This document shows, one piece after another, positions 60,600 to 64,000 of a DNA stretch of 64,000 nt. This DNA comes from Tolypeutes matacus (taxonomy: Eukaryota > Chordata > Mammalia > Cingulata > Chlamyphoridae): the NCBI GenBank assembly GCA_026826555.1, contig JAKSZT010054335.1, positions 1,536,049 to 1,600,048 on the forward strand. The letters are read 5' to 3'. Position 1 is the stretch's first letter; each line of letters starts with the position of its first letter. The position numbers and the translations under genes were made by a program. The notes beneath the pieces are model-generated. The model saw only the letters and a list, made by a program, of their open reading frames with translations. It did not search any database and was not told the DNA's origin.

Positions 60600-61860
60600 T
60601 GATTACTACTCAGTTCAATACTCAAGGAGGGCCCTCTTCAGACTTTTGGCATTCTGTCTCTGTGCAGCTCCCTTTTTTCCAGTATTCTGTCAGCTTAACT
60701 GCCTTGGTATCCCTGGCTTCTCAGCTCCTCTGCTCACTTGTTGGACTGCCTAGGTTCTCTCTCTCCACACTGTGTCCTGGAAACTCTCTGAAGACAATAA
60801 ACTGGGGCAATTATAGAGCTCAACTTGTTTGTTTCCCATCAGTCAGAAATACTGTTATTTGTGGCATGGTGTATAGTGTCTTGGATACCATTGTCTCATA
60901 TTTCTGTCCCATTTTTGGTTGCTTCAGGAAGGAGGGTCATTCTGGTCTGTTATTCTTTCTTGGCTTGAAGTAGAAGTTGGCAGACAGGTTTTATAATATT
61001 CTTTTACAATTAAAAAAATATCTCTGCCAAGTTGATCTCCCTTTTTTATTCTGTATTTTGCTTCTTTTATCTTATTCAGTCTTGCTAGAAATTGCCTATT
61101 AGGCTTTCAAAGAATGAAATTCTGATTGTGTTAATGCTCTCTATAAACTTTTCTCTATTTTGTTGAGTTCTGACTCCATTTTCCCATTATTTCCTTTCTT
61201 TTCCAAAACTCTTTCATCTTGTATGCTCTGTTGATTGAGTTCCCTTCTTGAGTTGAATACTTACTTAGTTTATTTGTTGTCAGTATTCTTTATAACTGAT
61301 ATAGGCAAAGCTATAAATTAATCTCTAGGACTGCTATGGCTGTATCCCATATACTTTGATATGTAGTGCTCCCATTGCCATTCAGCTCTAAATATTTATA
61401 TATTTCTTCATGATTTCCTTTTAATACAATGGCCAGCTAGCAGAGTTTAGTTTTTGGTTTTGTGGTAATTGACAGTTTAAAAAATTGATTGTAATATTGT
61501 CTTGTGGCCAAAGAACCTAATTCTTAAACACTAATTTCTTGGAGTTTATTGGTCTTCCTTTGTGGTCTTGTTTATGAAGATTCCCTATGTGCTCAATAAG
61601 GATGGGTGTTCTCTGTTAGTAGTCATAAAATTCTTCATATAGCTATTAGGTCAAGATTATTAGCTGTGGTAGCCAAATGTTTTATATGTTGGCTTAATTT
61701 TGCATGTTCAATCTGTAATTTCCTTAAGAAAATTGTATTAAAAGCTCTAATTCTCTATAAGTTGGTCACCGTTACTTTATAAATTAAGGGCTTAGCATTG
61801 CATAATCTTGATTATTTTCTGTGTTTACTGCATTTAAGACTCCTTCTATAAGAAGAAATG
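59012..61860 (-). mobile_element. L1 ORF2 and endonuclease region, inverted, continuation
   Basis: Reverse-complement L1 text: GAGGGGTGATGAGAAAGGAC-like at 59035, AATTTTGTCAAAAGC (59176), CTTTAATTGTGCTTTTTGG (59805), GATTGAGTTCCCTTC (61231). It is broken by many stops. 60660-60973 is a more GC-rich stretch with a 103-codon plus-strand frame that I regard as chance. Confidence 0.6.
60568..60600 (+). repeat. (AC)n microsatellite
   Basis: About 15 AC units with one TAC interruption at the start. Confidence 0.95.
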
Positions 61861-62397
61861 AAATTGGGGCACATATGATGAAACATGAGTACATTATGGT
61901 GAGTGAAATGTCATAAACAAAAGGACAAATATTGTATGGTTTCACTAATATGAACTAAATACCAAGAATAAAAAACATAGACTTAAAACCCAGAGTTTTA
62001 AAACTCGAGATAGGATGAGGGCTGGAATGGATACTAAAGTTCAATGTCTGTAGAAGTTTTATTTATCTTAACTGTAAAATATGGAAATGGATAGAGATGA
62101 TGGTAACACATTATAGTGAATATAACTATAATAACTTCACTGATTTATAATGAGATTGTGGCTGTAAAGGGTAGTGTAGGGATGGAAATGCCAAATGAAA
62201 GAAAACTATTGAATAATCTAGTGACTGAATACATAGTGAACCTGGAGTTAGATGAGGATTTTTGTTAATTGAACAAATACAAGAATGTTTTTCTATGATC
62301 TAAAACAAATGTACATCACTCTTACAAGGTTGTAAGAATATGGTGATGCATGGGAAAATACAATTAATGTAACTTATGGACTATAAAAAAAAAAAAA
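61861..62397 (+). mobile_element. L1 3' UTR, 5'-truncated
   Basis: It begins with the last ORF2 region (AGTGAAATGTCATAAAC, AGGACAAATATTGTATGG) and ends with a run of twelve A at 62384-62395. It is parallel to 34090-34560 along its length. Confidence 0.75.
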
Positions 62398-62469
62398 GAA
62401 TCCTTTCAGTCCTTTATCATGGACTTTGCCTTAAATTCTATTGCCTGAGAAATGAATTTCTTCACCACC

Positions 62470-63046
62470 TGGGGCAGTTTGATATTATTTATTAATTCCA
62501 AAAATAAATATCGGATTATGTTTGTAAACTGGTCTGTTCCTCTGGGCATATTAGATTGTATTAAATTCAGAGGTTTCACTTTTACTTGATTAAATTAAGA
62601 TTAGGGCTGTGATTCGTGGAATCCCTTCCCCCTTGGTGAGCCAGGAAAACAGACTCTCACACAGAGGAGTGAGAGAGTTTAATTTTGACACTGGAGCCCT
62701 GGGGAAAGAGCTGAGCCATTCACCTGATAGTTTACAGCTGGCCTTGTGGAGAGAGCTGAGCAACTGATCCTGGAGAGAAATGAGCCCAGGGAGAGAGACA
62801 AGACTTATACTAACCTACCGCTGAGACCGGAAGAAGCTGGGATCATGGAGCCTGAAGAGGAAGGCTGAACCCTCAAAGAGACCCACAGCCATCTTGCTCC
62901 AACACATGGCAACAGACTTTGGTGAGGGAAGTAATTTACTCTCTATGGCCTTGTGAATGTAAGCTTCTACCTCAAATAAATAACCTTTATAAAAACCAAC
63001 CAATTTCTGATGTTTTGCATTAGCATCCTTTTGGCTGATTAATACA
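62470..63046 (+). mobile_element. Solo MaLR-type LTR with perfect 5-bp TSD
   Basis: It starts TGGGGCAGTTTGATATT and ends TGGCTGATTAATACA, flanked by CCACC at 62465-62469 and 63047-63051. AATAAATAACC and CTTTATAAAAACCAACC mark the poly(A) end. It belongs to the same family as 19306 and 58357. Confidence 0.9.
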
Positions 63047-63051
63047 CCACC

Positions 63052-63589
63052 TTTCTTTTGGTTCATATTTGCCTGGTATTTCTTTTTCAATCACTCTGTT
63101 TCCAACTTGTCTGAATCTTTTTGTTGTAAATTTGACTCTTTAAGATAGTGTATTTCTGACCTTATCCTGTTCTCTACTTTGAAAGTCCTCACTTTCATCT
63201 GGTGTATTTAATTCATTCTACTTATTGCAAATGCTCTTATTTCAGGATTCATTAAAGAAAACTTTATATTTTATTTTTTCCTGCTTTATTTTGTTTCTCT
63301 TCTTTTCTTCAATTAGGCAAGCTGTCGATCCATCTGTTGAGTGTAATGTTATAATATTTTCTGGTAGCCACACATAACTTATTAAGAACCCCAAATAATA
63401 TAAAAGCATTGCCAAGTTCTGAGTCCCTCTTTCTTCTCCCTGCATTCCCTGTGGAAATACGATATGGCATAGACCGCTTAAAGCCTACTGTTATGGTCTT
63501 ATTCTGACATTGATAATCCCTGGTTTTAAGATGGCCACATTGTTTCCTGGAATAAAACTTCACTTTTAATCATCCCTTGCATACACTTA
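63052..63589. other. L1-like inverted sequence, poorly resolved
   Basis: 63052-63330 looks like the rest of the inverted L1 3' text. Beyond that nothing specific is recognised. Short minus-strand ORFs (63242-63563) have no known domains. Confidence 0.35.
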
Positions 63590-63925
63590 TGTGGATGTAT
63601 GTATTCATGTGTCTAATTACAAGCAAATGAGAAAAGTTGTGTGACTTCTGGAAAAGGCTCAACCTTCTTATCCTGTTTTTCCCTTCCTGACTAGAATGTG
63701 GATGTGATGGCTGGAGCTCAGGTAGCCAATCTGGATGCCATGTGATGAGGACAGTGAAGAGCAAGATAGGAGGTAGAATCTGAGTGCTTGACAAATCTGT
63801 GAAACTGTCCTACCAGTTATGAGCTGTCCAACTCTGAAACTATATTACCCTGTTTAAGTCATTGTTATTTTGGGTTTTCTACCACTTGCAGCCAAAAACC
63901 ACCTAATCCTGATAAAGAATTTGAT
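63590..63925 (+). mobile_element. MLT1-like LTR
   Basis: TGTGTGACTTCTGGAAAAGG, GAATGTGGATGTGATGGC, GGAGCTCAGGTAGCC, TTTAAGTCATTGTTATTTTG, GGGTTTTCTACCACTTGC, CAGCCAAAAACC. This order is typical of MLT1 LTRs. Ends are approximate. Confidence 0.6.
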
Positions 63926-64000
63926 ACCTGGAAGTGAGGAGCTACATGTAAACAATCTAAATGTGGGGTAGTGGTTCAGGTGAGGGATTTGGAGGCATTT

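Noticed and set aside
60662..60973. 103-codon plus-strand ORF with a hydrophobic start
   Set aside because: It is antisense to L1-derived text, with no conserved domain and no splice or promoter context.

Overview
This is a mammalian nuclear DNA window, most likely from a xenarthran (an armadillo such as Dasypus fits best). The main evidence is about twenty copies of a tRNA-Ala-like SINE with intact A-box and B-box motifs, which matches the DAS SINE family of armadillos and relatives. They sit in a background of dense L1 sequence, MaLR-type LTRs and hAT DNA transposon fossils. Only one host gene can be supported. The rest is layered transposon insertion, and in many places the insertion order can be read from target-site duplications (TSDs).

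Layout. 1-925 is an inverted L1 5' UTR. 1229-5810 is a pile of inverted L1 3' fragments. 5811-12478 is a long but broken plus-strand L1 (5' UTR, ORF1, ORF2) with SINE insertions and one 5'-inverted L1 insertion. 12479-16181 holds LTR and L1 fragments. 16187-23752 is a gammaretrovirus-type endogenous retrovirus (ERV) on the minus strand. It has 478-bp LTRs, a primer-binding site (PBS), gag, pro, integrase and an env TM remnant, and it interrupts an older L1 with a 5-bp TSD. 25015-31540 is more plus-strand L1, including a second 5' UTR. 31555-33690 is inverted L1 carrying a hAT element with a SINE inside it. 33690-37396 is plus-strand L1 with a nested, 5'-truncated L1. 37461-38815 is inverted L1 split by an LTR.

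The gene lies at 39527-43221 on the plus strand: a five-exon trypsin-like serine protease most like PRSS44 (TESSP4) of the testis serine protease cluster. It has a signal peptide, a long proline-rich propeptide built on a 30-bp tandem repeat (with a 10-N assembly gap), an R-IVGG activation site, a complete His/Asp/Ser triad, a trypsin-type S1 pocket and a hydrophobic C-terminus suggesting a GPI anchor. Intron phases are 1, 2, 1, 0, and a poly(A) signal lies at 43782.

Downstream, 44150-44383 is a small hAT element. 44652-46928 is a complete MaLR-type provirus (LTR, gag-like internal region, LTR) on the minus strand. 47161-62400 is mostly inverted L1 with SINEs and a second, internally deleted copy of the same MaLR provirus (57460-59011). 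62470-63046 is a solo LTR of that family and 63590-63925 an older MLT1-like LTR.

I found no CRISPR array, no prokaryotic operon and no functional RNA gene. The strongest candidates for follow-up are the intact PRSS44-like gene with its repeat-coded propeptide, the ERV with its gag-pro UGA read-through arrangement, the shared MaLR internal regions, and a SINE that seems to have carried extra 3' sequence with it. All repeat family names rest on recalled consensus features, since no database search was possible.
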